Assembly: GCA_036877525.1 (NCBI GenBank)
Contig: JAZGTH010000013.1
Location: 10,776,001 to 10,840,000 of the forward strand
Direction of reading: 5' to 3'
Source: Chromobotia macracanthus
Taxonomy: Eukaryota; Chordata; Actinopteri; Cypriniformes; Botiidae
Length of the DNA: 64,000 nucleotides
Part shown: positions 63,157 to 64,000 of the stretch, in pieces
Numbering within the stretch: position 1 is the stretch's first letter
Layout: every line of letters begins with the position of its first letter
Notes under the pieces: model-generated
What the model was told of the DNA's origin: nothing
Database searches by the model: none
The model's input: only the letters and a program-made list of their open reading frames with translations
Program-made: the position numbers and the translations under genes

Positions 63157-64000
63157 GTAAGTCTAGTCATGGTAAACTGATTTGGGTTTTTGAAATGGCC
63201 AGTGCCACTACTGAGGAGGGCAAGGTGTCCAGCGGCTAGTATAATGCCACTATATGTATTAACAGTCACTTTTTTCAATTTTGTTGTATCACAGCCCGAT
63301 ATTACAATCGTTTAAAATAGTTTTTACTAATCAACACTCAGTACCCCATCAGGACAAAGTGAAAACAGAATTTTAGAAATGTCTTTAAATTTATTTAAAA
63401 GAAAAATTGAAATGTCACATTGACATAAGTATTCAGACCCTTTGCAACAGCACTTGAAATTTAGCTCAGGTGCCTCCCATTTCGCTTGATCATTGCTGAG
63501 CTGTTACTATGCCTTGGTTGGAGTTCAGCTGTGTTAAATTATATTGATTGGACATGATTTGGAAAGGCACACACCTCTCAAGCCCTCACAACTGACAATG
63601 CACATCAGAGCAAAAACCAAGCCATCAGGTCAGAGGAGCTGCCTACAGAGCTCAGTGATAGGATTGTTGCAAGGCACAGATCTGGGGAAGGCTACAAAGA
63701 ATTCTGCTGCACTGAAGGTTCCCAAGAGTGCAGTGGCTTCCATAATGTTTGACACAACTGGACTCTTCCAAAATCTGGTTGCCCGGCCAAACAACTGTGG
63801 GAGAAGGGCCTTGGTAACATTGTGTTCTTGCATAGGCCCTTGGGGTTCCCATAAACACAGTGCTCATAACTTCTCATAAAATCTATGGGTCCTGTTTTCC
63901 ATAAAGTATTTAATTGTTTTAAGGCTCATATAAAATTAAATATTTGAGTTGTTTGGAATAAAGACTTTCAGTGTGTGTAACCATCTTTGTACTCCCCTAA
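63157..64000 (+). other. kmt2c: Start of intron 36 (runs off the window)
   Basis: Begins with a strong GTAAGT donor. Most of it is a Tc1-like remnant annotated separately. No further exon is visible before the window ends. Confidence 0.75.
63300..63835 (+). mobile_element. Degraded Tc1-like transposon, transposase N-terminal part
   Basis: AAAGTGAAAACAGAATTTTAG and CATAAGTATTCAGACCCTTT are familiar from a fish Tc1-like family. They are followed by GATTTGGAAAGGCACACACC and a broken + strand transposase start with SAALKVPKSAVASIM (around 63700-63745) and RRALVT. Frame breaks and the loss of the second half make it inactive. Confidence 0.72.

Noticed and set aside
63544..63879. A 111-codon + strand frame at the right edge
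   Set aside because: It partly matches the start of a Tc1-like transposase but only in pieces and across frame breaks; it is a transposon remnant, not a kmt2c exon.

Overview
The window is vertebrate nuclear DNA, almost certainly from a teleost fish. The evidence is long AT-rich introns with GT..AG exons, L2-type LINE fragments, degraded Tc1-like transposons, many MITEs and one LTR insertion. Several of these repeats resemble families that are common in carp-like fishes (Cypriniformes). That assignment is from memory of the repeats, not from a database search. There is no prokaryotic content and no sign of a second protein-coding gene. One gene fills the window on the + strand: the 5' part of a KMT2C (MLL3)-type histone H3K4 methyltransferase gene. 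It has a CpG-rich promoter and a probable non-coding exon 1 (donor at 3786), then 35 coding exons from the ATG at 7189 to 63156. All intron phases agree, and the joined coding sequence is 5,373 nt (1,791 codons). The gene runs off the right edge, so the later glutamine-rich regions, FYRN/FYRC and the SET domain lie outside. Residue numbers below assume the shorter form of the exon at 56334. Layout: 1-3060 is repeat-bearing flank with an L2 fragment; 3060-3860 is the promoter and exon 1; 3786-16636 is two large introns around the AT-hook exon; 16637-34702 carries the acidic linker, the first extended PHD finger and PHD fingers 2-4; 34703-43957 carries an acidic, low-complexity linker and a Gly/Arg-rich basic patch; 44568-48520 carries PHD fingers 5-7; 48622-60713 is a linker of small, mostly phase 1-1 exons; 61817-63156 carries the HMG-box region. 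In the known protein family, the PHD fingers read histone tails and the HMG box assists chromatin binding. The C-terminal SET domain (not present here) places H3K4me1 at enhancers within the COMPASS-like complex. The most interesting observations are: (1) an LTR insertion at 50123-52422 with TG..CA ends and a perfect 5-bp target duplication; (2) a MITE just after exon 14 that supplies a perfect consensus splice donor competing with a weak native one, and whose use would shift the frame; (3) a triple in-frame AG acceptor directly after a CATGCTAA repeat array; (4) a fourth PHD finger that has lost expected zinc ligands; (5) a foldback built from L2 tails; (6) an unexplained duplicated non-coding block in intron 7.
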